Assembly: GCA_902559305.1 (NCBI GenBank) | Contig: CACEHK010000002.1 | Span: 1 to 64,000 of the forward strand | Source of the DNA: an uncultured Pelagibacteraceae bacterium | GTDB taxonomy: Bacteria > Pseudomonadota > Alphaproteobacteria > Pelagibacterales > Pelagibacteraceae | DNA: 64,000 nucleotides | Direction of reading: 5' to 3' | Shown: positions 9,569 through 18,716 of the stretch, in pieces | Position numbering within the stretch: position 1 is the stretch's first letter | Layout: the number at the start of each line of letters is the position of its first letter | Notes under the pieces: model-generated | What the model was told of the DNA's origin: nothing | The model's database searches: none | The model's input: only the letters and a program-made list of their open reading frames with translations | Program-made: the position numbers and the translations under genes

Positions 9569-10317
9569 TGATAAATTTTGATTTAAAAAATAAAGTTGCA
9601 ATAGTTACAGGTGGAGCACAAGGTTTTGGTTTGGCAATTACAGAAAGATTTATAAATTCTGGCGCCAAAGTTATTATATGGGACATCGATGAAGCTGAGG
9701 CAAAAAAAGCTCTTAGCACAATTAATTCTGAAAATTGTTCAACTCAAAAAGTGGATGTAACAAATTTTAAAGATATACAAGACAATTTAAAAGAAACTGA
9801 AAAAAATTTTGGAAAAATAGATATATTTATTAATAATGCTGGTATGACAGGAATGAATGCAAAAGTATGGGATTACCCAGTCGATGAGTGGAAAAAAGTT
9901 ATAGATTTAGATCTTAATTCGATATTTTACTGTTGTAAGGCAGTTGTTCCAATAATGATAAAGAATAACTACGGAAGAATAATTAATATTTCTTCAATTG
10001 CAGGAAAAGAAGGAAATCCAAATGCAAGTGCATATAGTACCGCTAAAGCTGCAGTAATTGGATTAACTAAATCTTTAGGTAAAGAACTTGCGGACAAGAA
10101 TATCGCGGTTAATTGTGTCACACCTGCTGCTGCCAAAACGAGAATATTTGACCAGATGACACAAGAACATATAAACTATATGTTATCAAAAATACCAAGA
10201 AACAGATTTGCAAAAGTTAACGAGTTAGCCTCATTAGTTTCTTGGCTAGCGAGTGAAGAAAATTCTTTTTCTACTGCTGCTGTTTTTGATTTAAGTGGAG
10301 GAAGAGCAACTTACTAA
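9568..10317 (+). CDS. Short-chain dehydrogenase/reductase
   Basis: A 249-residue classical SDR. The Rossmann motif TGGAQGFG lies at residues 12-19, NNAG near 88, the catalytic Ser in INISSIAGKEG and the YSTAKAA catalytic Tyr/Lys motif near 155. Most such enzymes are annotated as 3-oxoacyl-ACP reductase, but the setting between a TTT transporter and an FAH-fold hydrolase suggests a sugar-acid dehydrogenase, for example the 4-dehydrogenase acting on 2-keto-3-deoxy-L-rhamnonate or -fuconate. That is inference from context; the fold and NAD(P) binding are certain. Confidence 0.88.
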   Translation: MINFDLKNKVAIVTGGAQGFGLAITERFINSGAKVIIWDIDEAEAKKALSTINSENCSTQKVDVTNFKDIQDNLKETEKNFGKIDIFINNAGMTGMNAKVWDYPVDEWKKVIDLDLNSIFYCCKAVVPIMIKNNYGRIINISSIAGKEGNPNASAYSTAKAAVIGLTKSLGKELADKNIAVNCVTPAAAKTRIFDQMTQEHINYMLSKIPRNRFAKVNELASLVSWLASEENSFSTAAVFDLSGGRATY

Positions 10318-10330
10318 TAGAAGGAATTAT

Positions 10331-11176
10331 ATGAAGTTATGTAGAATAGGGGATTTAGGGTCGGAGAAACCAGCTTTAATTGATAATGAAAATAATTATA
10401 GAGATTTGTCTTCAATTATAAAAGATTTAGACTCATCAACTTTAAATTTTGAAACTTTAGAAAAAATAAAAAATTTAGATTTAAAAAGTCTTCCAATTTT
10501 AGATAAAAATTTAAGAATAGGAGCCTGTGTATTCAATCCTTCCAAGTTTATTGGCATTGGTTTGAATTTTAAAGATCATGCTTTAGAGCAAAATTTACCC
10601 ATCCCCAAAGAACCAATAATTTTTTCTAAATTCACAAATTGTATCTGTGGACCGAATGATGACATTGAAGTTCCAAAAAATTCAAACCATACAGACTGGG
10701 AGGTAGAGATAGGATTTGTAATAGGAAAAAAAGCTAAATATGTGAACGAAGAGAATGCAATTGATCATGTTTTAGGATTTTTTTTAGTAAACGATTTAAG
10801 TGAAAGAAATTTTCAAAAAAATAAAGGTTTAACTTGGGATAAGGGAAAAGGTTTTGATACGTTTGGACCTATCGGACCATATATATTAACTGCAGATGAA
10901 CTTCCTGATTATCAAAATTTAAATATGTTTTTAGATGTAAATGGTAAAAGAATGCAAACAGGAAATACAGAGAAAATGATATTTAATATTAAACAACTTG
11001 TTTCATATATGAGTCATTGTATGACTTTAAATCCAGGAGATATTTGTTGTACCGGTACGCCCCCAGGAGTTGGTGAAAACATGAAACCACCTGTTTTCTT
11101 AAAAGGTGGAGAGGAAGTCGTTTTGGGTATAGATAAATTAGGAACACAAAAGCATAAAGTTAAATCTTATAAATAA
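10331..11176 (+). CDS. Fumarylacetoacetate-hydrolase family enzyme, diketo-deoxy-sugar-acid hydrolase-like
   Basis: An FAH-fold hydrolase of 281 residues. The start is set at the ATG 10331 (MKLCRIGDLG), which has an AAGGAAT ribosome site at 10321-10327; a longer frame opens at 10295 inside the SDR gene and is unlikely. Key segments are GIGLNFKDHALE, the metal-binding EVEIGFVIG, VNDLSERNFQ, the KGKGFDTFGPIGPY substrate loop and TGTPPGVG. The overall sequence resembles 2,4-diketo-3-deoxy-L-fuconate/rhamnonate hydrolases and ureidoglycolate-lyase-type proteins. With the dehydratase and SDR it would complete cleavage to pyruvate and lactate. Confidence 0.85.
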   Translation: MKLCRIGDLGSEKPALIDNENNYRDLSSIIKDLDSSTLNFETLEKIKNLDLKSLPILDKNLRIGACVFNPSKFIGIGLNFKDHALEQNLPIPKEPIIFSKFTNCICGPNDDIEVPKNSNHTDWEVEIGFVIGKKAKYVNEENAIDHVLGFFLVNDLSERNFQKNKGLTWDKGKGFDTFGPIGPYILTADELPDYQNLNMFLDVNGKRMQTGNTEKMIFNIKQLVSYMSHCMTLNPGDICCTGTPPGVGENMKPPVFLKGGEEVVLGIDKLGTQKHKVKSYK

Positions 11177-11192
11177 AAAAATTAAATAATAA

Positions 11193-11900
11193 ATGATAGA
11201 ATTATTAGTTGCTCTAGGGGCTGGTTTAATAAGTTTTTTATCTCCTTGTGTTCTACCTCTTATACCGGGGTATATTTCCTATGTTTCTGGAAGTTCCTTA
11301 AACGAATTAATAGAAAATAAAAATACTAACCTAATACCTATTATTTTGTTCACCATAGGGTTTTCAATAGTTTTTATAATTTTTGGAGCAGCCGCAACTT
11401 ATATAGGTCAATTTTTACTTCAAAACTCATTTGAATTAAGAATTTTAGCTGGAACAGTTATTATTATTTTTTCACTTCAAATTATTGGAATAATTAATTT
11501 TAAATTTTTAAATTATGAAAAAAGAATACAAACAAATAATAATAAAAGCATAATTAGTCCTTTGCTAATTGGTGCTGCTTTTGGGTTTGGATGGACACCA
11601 TGTATTGGACCTATTTTAGGTTCTATATTGGCATTAGCAGCTACCGAAGAAAATATAAATAAAGGAATATTGCTTTTATTTTTTTATTCATTAGGTCTGG
11701 CAATACCATTTATCTTATCAGGCTTTTTGATTCAAAAATTTTTGATCTTTTCAAAAAATTTCAAAAAAAATATTAATTTAGTGTCAAAAATCGGTGGATC
11801 AATCCTACTTATTACTGGTATTTTAATTTTAACCAATCAATTACAAGCTTTAGGATATTATATTTTAAATGTCTTTCCATTTTTACAAAATTTTGGATAA
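11193..11900 (+). CDS. ccdA: Cytochrome c biogenesis protein CcdA (DsbD-type transmembrane domain)
   Basis: A 235-residue, six-helix membrane protein that moves electrons from cytoplasmic thioredoxin to periplasmic thiol proteins during cytochrome c maturation. The two redox cysteines sit in the hallmark segments FLSPCVLPLIPGY (helix 1) and GWTPCIGPILGS (helix 4). It lacks the periplasmic thioredoxin domains of full DsbD. It lies 16 bp after the hydrolase and may be co-transcribed with it, though functionally unrelated. Confidence 0.92.
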   Translation: MIELLVALGAGLISFLSPCVLPLIPGYISYVSGSSLNELIENKNTNLIPIILFTIGFSIVFIIFGAAATYIGQFLLQNSFELRILAGTVIIIFSLQIIGIINFKFLNYEKRIQTNNNKSIISPLLIGAAFGFGWTPCIGPILGSILALAATEENINKGILLLFFYSLGLAIPFILSGFLIQKFLIFSKNFKKNINLVSKIGGSILLITGILILTNQLQALGYYILNVFPFLQNFG

Positions 11901-11912
11901 AACTTAAAACAA

Positions 11913-12494
11913 ATGAAAATTTATCAAATTGATTGTAGTGCTAGAAAAAAAGGATCTGCATCAAGAAATCTAGCAAAAAAACTTTTAAATAAAATTAAAA
12001 AACCAGATGATGAAGTTATTTATAGAGATTTAGATGATGAAATGCTTTTTGTAGCAGGACTTACGGAATCAGGTATGTCAATACCTGAAAACGAAAGAAC
12101 AGAACAGCACAAAAAAATGTTTGATCTATCTGATAAATTAGTAAAAGAACTAAAAGACAGTGACATAATAATAATTTCAACACCAATCTATAATTTTGGC
12201 CCACCTGCTACTCTTAAAGCTTGGTCTGACCTTGCTGCTAGAGTAAAATCTACTTTTAAGTATTCTCCTGACGGTAAGCAAATAGGACTTTTAGATAGTA
12301 AAAAAGTTTATTTAGTTATTACTTCAGGTGGAACAAAAGTTGATAGTAAAGATGATTTTTTAACTCCGTGGTTGAAACATGTATTAAATTTTTTTGGAAT
12401 AAAAAATATAAAAGTTATTTCTGCCGATCAAATGTCAATTGATTATGAGGGATCCATAAAAAAAGCAGAAGAAGAGATTGATAAAATTATTTAA
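11913..12494 (+). CDS. FMN-dependent NADH-azoreductase / NAD(P)H:quinone oxidoreductase
   Basis: A 193-residue flavodoxin-fold protein of the AzoR/NQO family. The N-terminal phosphate-binding loop SARKKGSASRNLAKKL, the PIYNFGPPATLKAWSD active-site loop near residue 93 and the ITSGGTK loop near 142 all match AzoR. Such enzymes use FMN and NAD(P)H for two-electron reduction of quinones or azo compounds, probably in detoxification. Its 3' end overlaps the convergent DMT gene by 8 bp, an economy typical of streamlined genomes. Confidence 0.85.
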   Translation: MKIYQIDCSARKKGSASRNLAKKLLNKIKKPDDEVIYRDLDDEMLFVAGLTESGMSIPENERTEQHKKMFDLSDKLVKELKDSDIIIISTPIYNFGPPATLKAWSDLAARVKSTFKYSPDGKQIGLLDSKKVYLVITSGGTKVDSKDDFLTPWLKHVLNFFGIKNIKVISADQMSIDYEGSIKKAEEEIDKII

Positions 12495-13356
12495 AATTAT
12501 TTTTTTTAGGTTTATTAAATACAATTAGTATTACTCCGATAATAATTATTGTACCACCCAAAAACAATTCTTTTGTTGGCTCTTCACCTAAAAGAAAAAT
12601 TGCTGCCAATAAACCAGTAGGTGGTATACCCATTGTAACTATAGGTAAAACTTTATATAATGGATTATTTTTTAAAACATAATAGAAGCAACCATAAGTG
12701 ATTGGCTGCATAATAAATCCTAAATATATTGCGATCATCCAACTTTCAAAGCTTGCAGACCTAAAATAGTCAATTGTGTTTCCATCAAAAATGGCCGAAA
12801 GTGATATTAATATTGGACCAGAAAATAAACCTAGCCAAGCAACAAGTGCTAAAGGATTTATTTCTTTACTTAACGGTTTTACCAAAACTTGTCCTAAAGC
12901 CCATACTCCAGATCCAATAATTGTTAAAGTTACTCCTAAAAATTTCCCATCTAAATTTGGAGATCCAGTTAAAATATAAACACCAACAAATGCTATTCCT
13001 ATACCTAATAAACTTCTTAAGACAGGTTTTTCCTTAAGCATAAAGTAAGCAAAAATAACTCCAAAAGGAACTTCTGTTTGAACAAGTAATACAGCCGCAG
13101 ATGCATCTATTAAACTTAAACCAGTATATGTAATACTATACTGAATTGTATTCGCTATTAATGATACAAAAAAAATTCTCTTAAGAAAACCCCTTGGTAT
13201 TGGAAACCACCAAATCAAAAGTAATGAAACAAAAACAAAACGTAAACCCATTAATAAAAAAGGAGGAAGCTCCAGCATTGCTGGTTTTGCTATAACAAAA
13301 CCAAAACCTAAAAAAATTGGGACTAATGCAGCTATTAAAGAGTCACGAAGAGTCAA
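12487..13356 (-). CDS. EamA family (DMT) transporter
   Basis: A 289-residue membrane protein with ten hydrophobic helices arranged as two EamA repeats, each ending in a glycine-rich helix (PVLRSLLGIGIAFVGVYIL and ELFLGGTIIIIGVILIV). Drug/metabolite superfamily members export amino acids, nucleobases or other metabolites; the substrate cannot be read here. The start overlaps the end of the upstream dioxygenase gene by 4 bp, so the two are translationally coupled and may share a physiological role. Confidence 0.88.
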   Translation of the reverse strand: MTLRDSLIAALVPIFLGFGFVIAKPAMLELPPFLLMGLRFVFVSLLLIWWFPIPRGFLKRIFFVSLIANTIQYSITYTGLSLIDASAAVLLVQTEVPFGVIFAYFMLKEKPVLRSLLGIGIAFVGVYILTGSPNLDGKFLGVTLTIIGSGVWALGQVLVKPLSKEINPLALVAWLGLFSGPILISLSAIFDGNTIDYFRSASFESWMIAIYLGFIMQPITYGCFYYVLKNNPLYKVLPIVTMGIPPTGLLAAIFLLGEEPTKELFLGGTIIIIGVILIVFNKPKKNNFK

Positions 13357-14456
13357 ATTTTGAATTTTCTTTTTAAATGTCTAAGTTTTCCTTCAGTGCT
13401 ATCAAAGTCAATATAACAACCTTGAAGAAATCTTTTTCCTTCACTAGGGTCAAATTTTGTTCTTCCATGTAAAATTCTATAATTATCCATCATTATCAGA
13501 TCTTTTGGAGATAATTTAAATTCAACCCTATTTTTTTTAGAATTGTATAAATCAGATAATTTTTTTCGAGCCTCATAATATAAATCTAGTTTATTTTTTT
13601 CTAGCATTGGTACATAATCAAGTCTTGGACTGAACCGAACTTGTTTAAATTTTTTATTTTCATCAAGATGAATCAATTCTGACCAATCCTCTAAAACAAC
13701 ATTTTTATCTATAAATTTGAATCTAACTTTTACTTCAGAGAGAATTTTATAATATTCTGGATTTTTTTTTTTAAGATTTTCTGTAACAGTATAACCATCT
13801 ACAATTGTTGATAAGCCACCTTTGACCTCATTTTTAATACAATGTAATAATTGAATACAAGGCACAGGGTTTCTGTAAGGATTATCTGTATGGGGACTCA
13901 AATGTAAAGTTGTATAAGCTAAGTCGTTTGGATTTAATTTAGACCTTACATTAAAGTGTTCTCCAAAATTTGTTCTTCTCACGCTTCCGATAGAATTAGC
14001 AAATTTAACTATAAAATCATTTTCTGTAGGAACATTCTTTATGATTACAAAACCATATTCATAAAAAGAAACTAATAATTCATACATTTCTTTTGTTTCA
14101 AAAAAACCATCTTTAAATGAAAAATTTTTTACATTTTTTAAAGTTGAATCCCATTTTATTTTTTTAATAGATTTTGATATATCATCTTTATTTGAAAACT
14201 CTGATTCGAGTTTATTAATCTCTATTTTAGAATTAACACCGTCGTTAAAATTAACTTCAAGAAAACCATTTTTGATTTGAGCATTTTTAATAACTATTTT
14301 TCCATCCATAGTCGATGGGTCAAACAATCTTTGTTGAGTGCCTTTATCTAAAAATTCTTCCCCATCCACTCTTTCTCTAAGCCAAAAAGGATGAATCTCC
14401 TGAATTGATTTACCATTATTAAAAAAAACCTTATTTTCGTTTAATTCAATTTTCAT
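13353..14456 (-). CDS. Gamma-butyrobetaine dioxygenase-like TauD/TfdA oxygenase
   Basis: A 367-residue Fe(II)/2-oxoglutarate oxygenase with the two-domain layout of gamma-butyrobetaine and trimethyllysine hydroxylases. An N-terminal beta domain (PFWLRERVDGEEFLD around 23-37) resembles the DUF971-like module. The catalytic TauD domain has an HxD pair in LSPHTDNPYRNP, a distal His in DNYRILHGRTKFD, and a closing Arg in RFLQGCYID. It probably hydroxylates a quaternary-ammonium acid in carnitine-type metabolism, in line with the betaine-related gene at 51873. No carnitine genes are adjacent, so the substrate remains open. Confidence 0.83.
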   Translation of the reverse strand: MKIELNENKVFFNNGKSIQEIHPFWLRERVDGEEFLDKGTQQRLFDPSTMDGKIVIKNAQIKNGFLEVNFNDGVNSKIEINKLESEFSNKDDISKSIKKIKWDSTLKNVKNFSFKDGFFETKEMYELLVSFYEYGFVIIKNVPTENDFIVKFANSIGSVRRTNFGEHFNVRSKLNPNDLAYTTLHLSPHTDNPYRNPVPCIQLLHCIKNEVKGGLSTIVDGYTVTENLKKKNPEYYKILSEVKVRFKFIDKNVVLEDWSELIHLDENKKFKQVRFSPRLDYVPMLEKNKLDLYYEARKKLSDLYNSKKNRVEFKLSPKDLIMMDNYRILHGRTKFDPSEGKRFLQGCYIDFDSTEGKLRHLKRKFKI

Positions 14457-14526
14457 AAGTTAAATTAAGAATTATTTAAAATTTAGCTTTATTCAAGATA
14501 AATAAAATAGTATGTGATGACCTAAT

Positions 14527-15336
14527 ATGGATCAGTTAAACAAAAAAGAATTAAGTTATTATGCTAATTTTTTAAATAAATTAGCCAGGGAAATGACCAA
14601 CTTCTACTATACAAGGCTAAACAAGCCCTTCAAAGTTAATAACAAATTAAAAGGAAAAGGTTACGATCCAGTCACTTCAGCAGATAAAGGATTTGAAAAG
14701 TTTATAAGATCTAGAATCAAAAAAAAGTTTCCAAAACATCAAATTATTGGTGAAGAATTTGGACACAAAAAAACTAAGAGTAATTTTTCTTGGGTTATTG
14801 ATCCAATAGATGGGACGAGATCTTTTGTAATAGGAAATCCAACTTGGAGTAATTTAATTTCTTTAAATTATAAAGGTAATCCACAAGTTGGTCTAGCAAA
14901 TTTTCCGAAACTACGTAAATTTTATTTAAATGTCTCAAATAAAAAAGCTTATGTATTTGAAGGTAAAAAAAAAAATAAATTATTGGTAAATAAAAAAGCA
15001 ACTTTTAAAAACATAAAGTTATCAGGTGCTTTTCATGGATGGTTGCCAATTAATAAACAAAAAAAAATTCCTAAAGTTTTAAAACTCATGCAATTTCCTT
15101 GTTCAGATGCACTAAGCTATGCTCATTTTTGTGAAGGAAAAATTGATGTTGTTTTACAGTGTCAAAATAAAATATGGGATATCCATGCTTTAATTCCAAT
15201 TATATCTGCAGCGGGAGGTATAGTTACTAATTGGAAAAATGGAGAAGCAAAATTTGGTGGTAATGTTTTAGTTTCAGCAAACAGATCTATACACAAAAAA
15301 ATGTTACAATTATTAAAACCTGCTTTTAAAAAATGA
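14527..15336 (+). CDS. Inositol-monophosphatase family phosphatase, HisN-like
   Basis: A 269-residue Mg-dependent, Li-sensitive type phosphatase. Metal-binding motifs are GEEFG near residue 78, DPIDGTRSFVIG near 97 and WDIHALIPIISAAGG near 218. The DPIDGTRSF form is typical of histidinol-phosphate phosphatase HisN and of some inositol phosphatases, so histidine synthesis is plausible although no his gene adjoins it. Its stop overlaps the next start in an ATGA tetranucleotide, indicating translational coupling with the glutamine amidotransferase. Confidence 0.83.
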   Translation: MDQLNKKELSYYANFLNKLAREMTNFYYTRLNKPFKVNNKLKGKGYDPVTSADKGFEKFIRSRIKKKFPKHQIIGEEFGHKKTKSNFSWVIDPIDGTRSFVIGNPTWSNLISLNYKGNPQVGLANFPKLRKFYLNVSNKKAYVFEGKKKNKLLVNKKATFKNIKLSGAFHGWLPINKQKKIPKVLKLMQFPCSDALSYAHFCEGKIDVVLQCQNKIWDIHALIPIISAAGGIVTNWKNGEAKFGGNVLVSANRSIHKKMLQLLKPAFKK

Positions 15337-16055
15337 ATGTAATCGTTCTTCAACATATTAATATTGAAGATCCAGGTTATATAAAAGATTTAATGATTAC
15401 AGATGGAGTCAAATTAACTACTATAGAATTAGATGAGGGACAAAAAATACCAACAAACCTTTCAAATTTTGATGCAATGTTTTGTATGGGGGGACCAATG
15501 GATACATGGATGGAAAATGATTACCCTTGGTTAATAGATGAAAAAAAATCAATTAAAGAGTTTGTTGTTAATTTAAAAAAACCTTATCTAGGTTTTTGTT
15601 TAGGATGTCAGTTATTAGGAGAAGTTATTGGAGGTCAAGTTGTTAAATCAAAAAATCCTGAAATCGGAATGATGAATATAAATTTTTCTGATAACAAAAA
15701 AAATGATTTGTTATTTTCTGATTTTCCAAATAATATTACCTCTCTTCAATGGCATTCTTATGAAGTTAAGGGCTTAGAAAAAAAAAATGATATCACTCTA
15801 ATAGCTTCATCACCAGAAACAAAATATCAAATTTTTAAATATCAAAAACATGCTTATGGAATTCAATTTCATATAGAGGTTAAAAAAACAACAGTGGGAG
15901 AATGGGGCTGTGTACCAGAATATAAGACCGCATTAGAAAATCAATTGGGTGAAGGAGCTTTAGATAAATTTGATAAAGAATCCCAAATACACATGCCTAG
16001 TATGAACAAATATTCTAAAATATTGTACGAAAATTTCAAAAAACTAGTGCAATAA
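15333..16055 (+). CDS. Class I glutamine amidotransferase
   Basis: A 240-residue GATase1-domain protein expected to release ammonia from glutamine or a gamma-glutamyl compound. The nucleophile elbow GFCLGCQLLGE is near residue 90, the catalytic His in GIQFHIEV near 181. The N-terminal half has the CMGGPMDTW oxyanion segment. As a free-standing enzyme it resembles the GuaA-like/YfeJ group and some gamma-glutamyl hydrolases. It is translationally coupled to the phosphatase upstream and ends 61 bp before an ABC operon. Confidence 0.85.
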   Translation: MNVIVLQHINIEDPGYIKDLMITDGVKLTTIELDEGQKIPTNLSNFDAMFCMGGPMDTWMENDYPWLIDEKKSIKEFVVNLKKPYLGFCLGCQLLGEVIGGQVVKSKNPEIGMMNINFSDNKKNDLLFSDFPNNITSLQWHSYEVKGLEKKNDITLIASSPETKYQIFKYQKHAYGIQFHIEVKKTTVGEWGCVPEYKTALENQLGEGALDKFDKESQIHMPSMNKYSKILYENFKKLVQ

Positions 16056-16116
16056 TTCTTCTTTAGTTTCCCTTATTATTAAGTTAGATTTTTAAATTAA
16101 ATAATTAGGAGGGGAA

Positions 16117-17676
16117 ATGAAATCTAAAAATTTGGTCAAATTTTTAATGGCAATATTTTTTGTTTTTGTGTCTACACAATCATTTGCAAAAACAATTAAA
16201 TGGTCAATGCAAGGTGATAGTTTAACACTTGATCCACATGCTCAAAACGAAGGACCAACAACAATGGTATCGAGACAAATATATGAAGCGCTTGTTACAA
16301 GAGGCTTAGACATGTCTATCGGACCTCAGTTGGCTACTGACTGGAAAACAACAAATCCAACAACATGGGTTTTTAATCTTAGAAAAGATGTAAAGTTTAG
16401 CAACGGAACACCAATGACATCTGAGGATGTTGTGTTTAGTATCTTAAGAGCTCAACAACGTACATCTGATTTTAAAGAATATATAAGCACTATTACATCT
16501 GTAAAAGCACTTGATAGTTATACAGTTGAAATTCAAACAAGAGAGCCAAACCCAATTCTTTTAAACCAGTTATCAAACATATTTGTAATGTCTAAAAAAT
16601 GGTGTGAAGAGAATTTTGCAATGGCTCCACAAAACTGGGATGCAGGACAAGAAACATTTTCTGCAACAAATTCATTAGGAACAGGTCCTTTTAAAATTAC
16701 ATTAAGAGAACCAAACACTAAGACAGTTTTTGTAAAAAATAAAAAATGGTGGGGAGATGTTCAGCATAATTTAACTGAGATTCACCTACTTCCAATTAAA
16801 AATGCTGCAACAAGAGTTGCCGCACTATTATCCGGAGAACTAGATGTTGTTACAGATGCTCCAGTTCAAGACTTAGATCGTATAAAAGCATCTGGTGCAC
16901 ATAAGGTTCAAAGTACACCACAAATGCGTACAATCTTTTTAGGAATGGACCAGGCTGCTGACCAACTTAGAACTGGTAATACTGGTGATAATCCATTTAA
17001 GAAAAAGGAAGTTAGACAGGCTCTTTATCAAGCAATCGATATAGAAGCTATTAAGAAAAAAGTTATGAGAGGTCTAAGTGAACCTGCGGGTATCATTACT
17101 TTCCCAGGCGTTACAGGTTACACTAAAGAACTTGATGAAAGATTACCTTATGATGTTGATGCTGCAAAACAGTTATTAGCTGACGCAGGTTATCCTGATG
17201 GTTTTGAAGTTGAACTTAGATGTCCTAATGACAGATATGTAAATGATGAAGCAATTTGCACAGCTGTTGTTGGAATGTTAGGAAAAATTGGTGTGAATGT
17301 AAGTTTATTTGCCCAAACTAAAAGTAAACATTTTAAAGAACTTAAAGACAACCAAGGTGACTTTTATATGTTAGGTTGGGGAGTTCCAACTTTAGATAGT
17401 CACTATGTATTTCATTACTTATATGAATCTGGTGCAAGCTGGAATAAAGTTAACTTTAGTAATGCCGAAGTTGATGCTGCAATTAGAGTAATGGAAGGTG
17501 AAGTTGATCTAGATAAAAGAAATGCTGCAATAGCAGATGCTTGGAAAATAGTAAAAGATAATATTGCTTATCTACCTTTACACCACCAAGTAATTTCTTG
17601 GGCATCAAAAAGAAGTGTTGATGTTCCTATAAGACCGAATAATGAACCATTATTCCGTTTTTCTAACGTAAGATAA
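16117..17676 (+). CDS. ABC transporter peptide/solute-binding protein (DppA/OppA type)
   Basis: A 519-residue SBP family 5 protein. It has a Sec signal peptide ending near residue 25 (TQSFAKTIKW) and the family signature region LDPHAQNEGPT...IYEALVTRG, then LRKDVKFSNGTPMTSEDVVFS. A very strong AGGAGGGGAA ribosome site precedes the ATG. It heads a five-gene operon (binding protein, two permeases, fused ATPase, CMD protein). Substrates of this family include di- and oligopeptides, nickel-chelates and glutathione, and are not resolvable here. A 13-bp hairpin follows the stop. Confidence 0.92.
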   Translation: MKSKNLVKFLMAIFFVFVSTQSFAKTIKWSMQGDSLTLDPHAQNEGPTTMVSRQIYEALVTRGLDMSIGPQLATDWKTTNPTTWVFNLRKDVKFSNGTPMTSEDVVFSILRAQQRTSDFKEYISTITSVKALDSYTVEIQTREPNPILLNQLSNIFVMSKKWCEENFAMAPQNWDAGQETFSATNSLGTGPFKITLREPNTKTVFVKNKKWWGDVQHNLTEIHLLPIKNAATRVAALLSGELDVVTDAPVQDLDRIKASGAHKVQSTPQMRTIFLGMDQAADQLRTGNTGDNPFKKKEVRQALYQAIDIEAIKKKVMRGLSEPAGIITFPGVTGYTKELDERLPYDVDAAKQLLADAGYPDGFEVELRCPNDRYVNDEAICTAVVGMLGKIGVNVSLFAQTKSKHFKELKDNQGDFYMLGWGVPTLDSHYVFHYLYESGASWNKVNFSNAEVDAAIRVMEGEVDLDKRNAAIADAWKIVKDNIAYLPLHHQVISWASKRSVDVPIRPNNEPLFRFSNVR

Positions 17677-17685
17677 ATTAAATTT

Positions 17686-17716
17686 TTACAAGCCCTTTTT
17701 TTTAAAGGGCTTGTAA
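17686..17716 (+). terminator. Hairpin between binding-protein and permease genes
   Basis: A perfect 13-bp stem, TTACAAGCCCTTT (17686-17698) with its complement (17704-17716), closed by a 5-nt T loop. It lies 10 bp after the SBP stop and 16 bp before the permease start. No T run follows, so it may stabilise the 3' end of a processed SBP transcript or attenuate weakly rather than act as a full terminator. Confidence 0.75.
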
Positions 17717-17732
17717 GCAAGATTTTCGTAAA

Positions 17733-18716
17733 TTGATAAAATATTTTTTCAAGCGTCTGTTTCAGTCAGCAATGGTGATGCTTGTTGTTGCTTTTGTATC
17801 TTTTTCATTATTCAACTTTGTAGGCGATCCTATCAATAACATGGTTGGAGAAGAAACATCTGATGAAGATAGAGCAGAATTAAGAGAAACTCTAGGATTA
17901 ACAGATCCTATATACATCCAATTTTCTAGATTTGTAGTTAATGCATCAAAAGGTAATTTTGGTATCTCTTATCAATTGAAAAGACCGGTTTCGGAGTTAA
18001 TATCTGAAAGACTACCAGCAACAATAGAACTTGTTTTACTTTCAGCTTTAATTGCATTGGTTTCCGGAACTTTGTTGGGAGTTTACACAGGTATTAATCG
18101 AAAAGGTTATTTAAGCGATATAATATTAGCTATTTCCTTGCTAGGCGTTTCACTCCCCACATTTGTAATTGGTATATTATTTATTTATCTTTTTGCTGTA
18201 ATTTTAGGAATATTACCTTCGTTTGGAAGAGGAGAGGTTGTTAGCCTAGGATATTGGACCACTGGTTTCCTAACTTTATCTGGCTTAAAAGCTATAATTC
18301 TTCCCTCAGTAACTCTTAGCCTTTTTCAAATGACTTATATTATTAGACTTGTTCGAGCAGAAATGATGGAAATATTGCAAACTGATTATATTAAGTTTGC
18401 AAGAGCAAGAGGTATAAGTGAAAAAAGCATTCATTATAAGCATGCCTTAAAAAATGGTTTAATACCAGTAATTACAATTGCTGGAATAAATATTGGTACT
18501 TTAATTGCTTTCTCAATAATTACAGAAACTGTTTTTCAATGGCCAGGTATGGGATTTTTATTCATTCAAGCTGTTCAATTCGTAGATATACCAATTATGT
18601 CTGCATACTTAGTTTTTATAGCATTTGTATTTGTAATGATAAATTTCATTGTAGATATTTTATATTACTTCATAGATCCAAGAATAAGAGTTAAAGCGGA
18701 GGCGGTAAGTGGATAA
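17733..18716 (+). CDS. ABC transporter permease (DppB type)
   Basis: A 327-residue inner-membrane permease of the DppB/OppB family with six helices. The N-terminus (IKYFFKRLFQSAMVMLVVAF) and the EAA loop region EILQTDYIKFARARGISEKS, which docks the ATPase, are characteristic. It begins at a TTG codon at 17733, because no ATG is found near the start of homology; low-efficiency initiation would further lower its amount relative to the binding protein. It overlaps the next permease by 8 bp. Confidence 0.92.
   Translation: MIKYFFKRLFQSAMVMLVVAFVSFSLFNFVGDPINNMVGEETSDEDRAELRETLGLTDPIYIQFSRFVVNASKGNFGISYQLKRPVSELISERLPATIELVLLSALIALVSGTLLGVYTGINRKGYLSDIILAISLLGVSLPTFVIGILFIYLFAVILGILPSFGRGEVVSLGYWTTGFLTLSGLKAIILPSVTLSLFQMTYIIRLVRAEMMEILQTDYIKFARARGISEKSIHYKHALKNGLIPVITIAGINIGTLIAFSIITETVFQWPGMGFLFIQAVQFVDIPIMSAYLVFIAFVFVMINFIVDILYYFIDPRIRVKAEAVSG

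Noticed and set aside
10295..10330. Upstream extension of the FAH-family hydrolase
   Set aside because: The 12 extra codons overlap the SDR gene and lack a ribosome site, while ATG 10331 has AAGGAAT directly before it and matches the family start.
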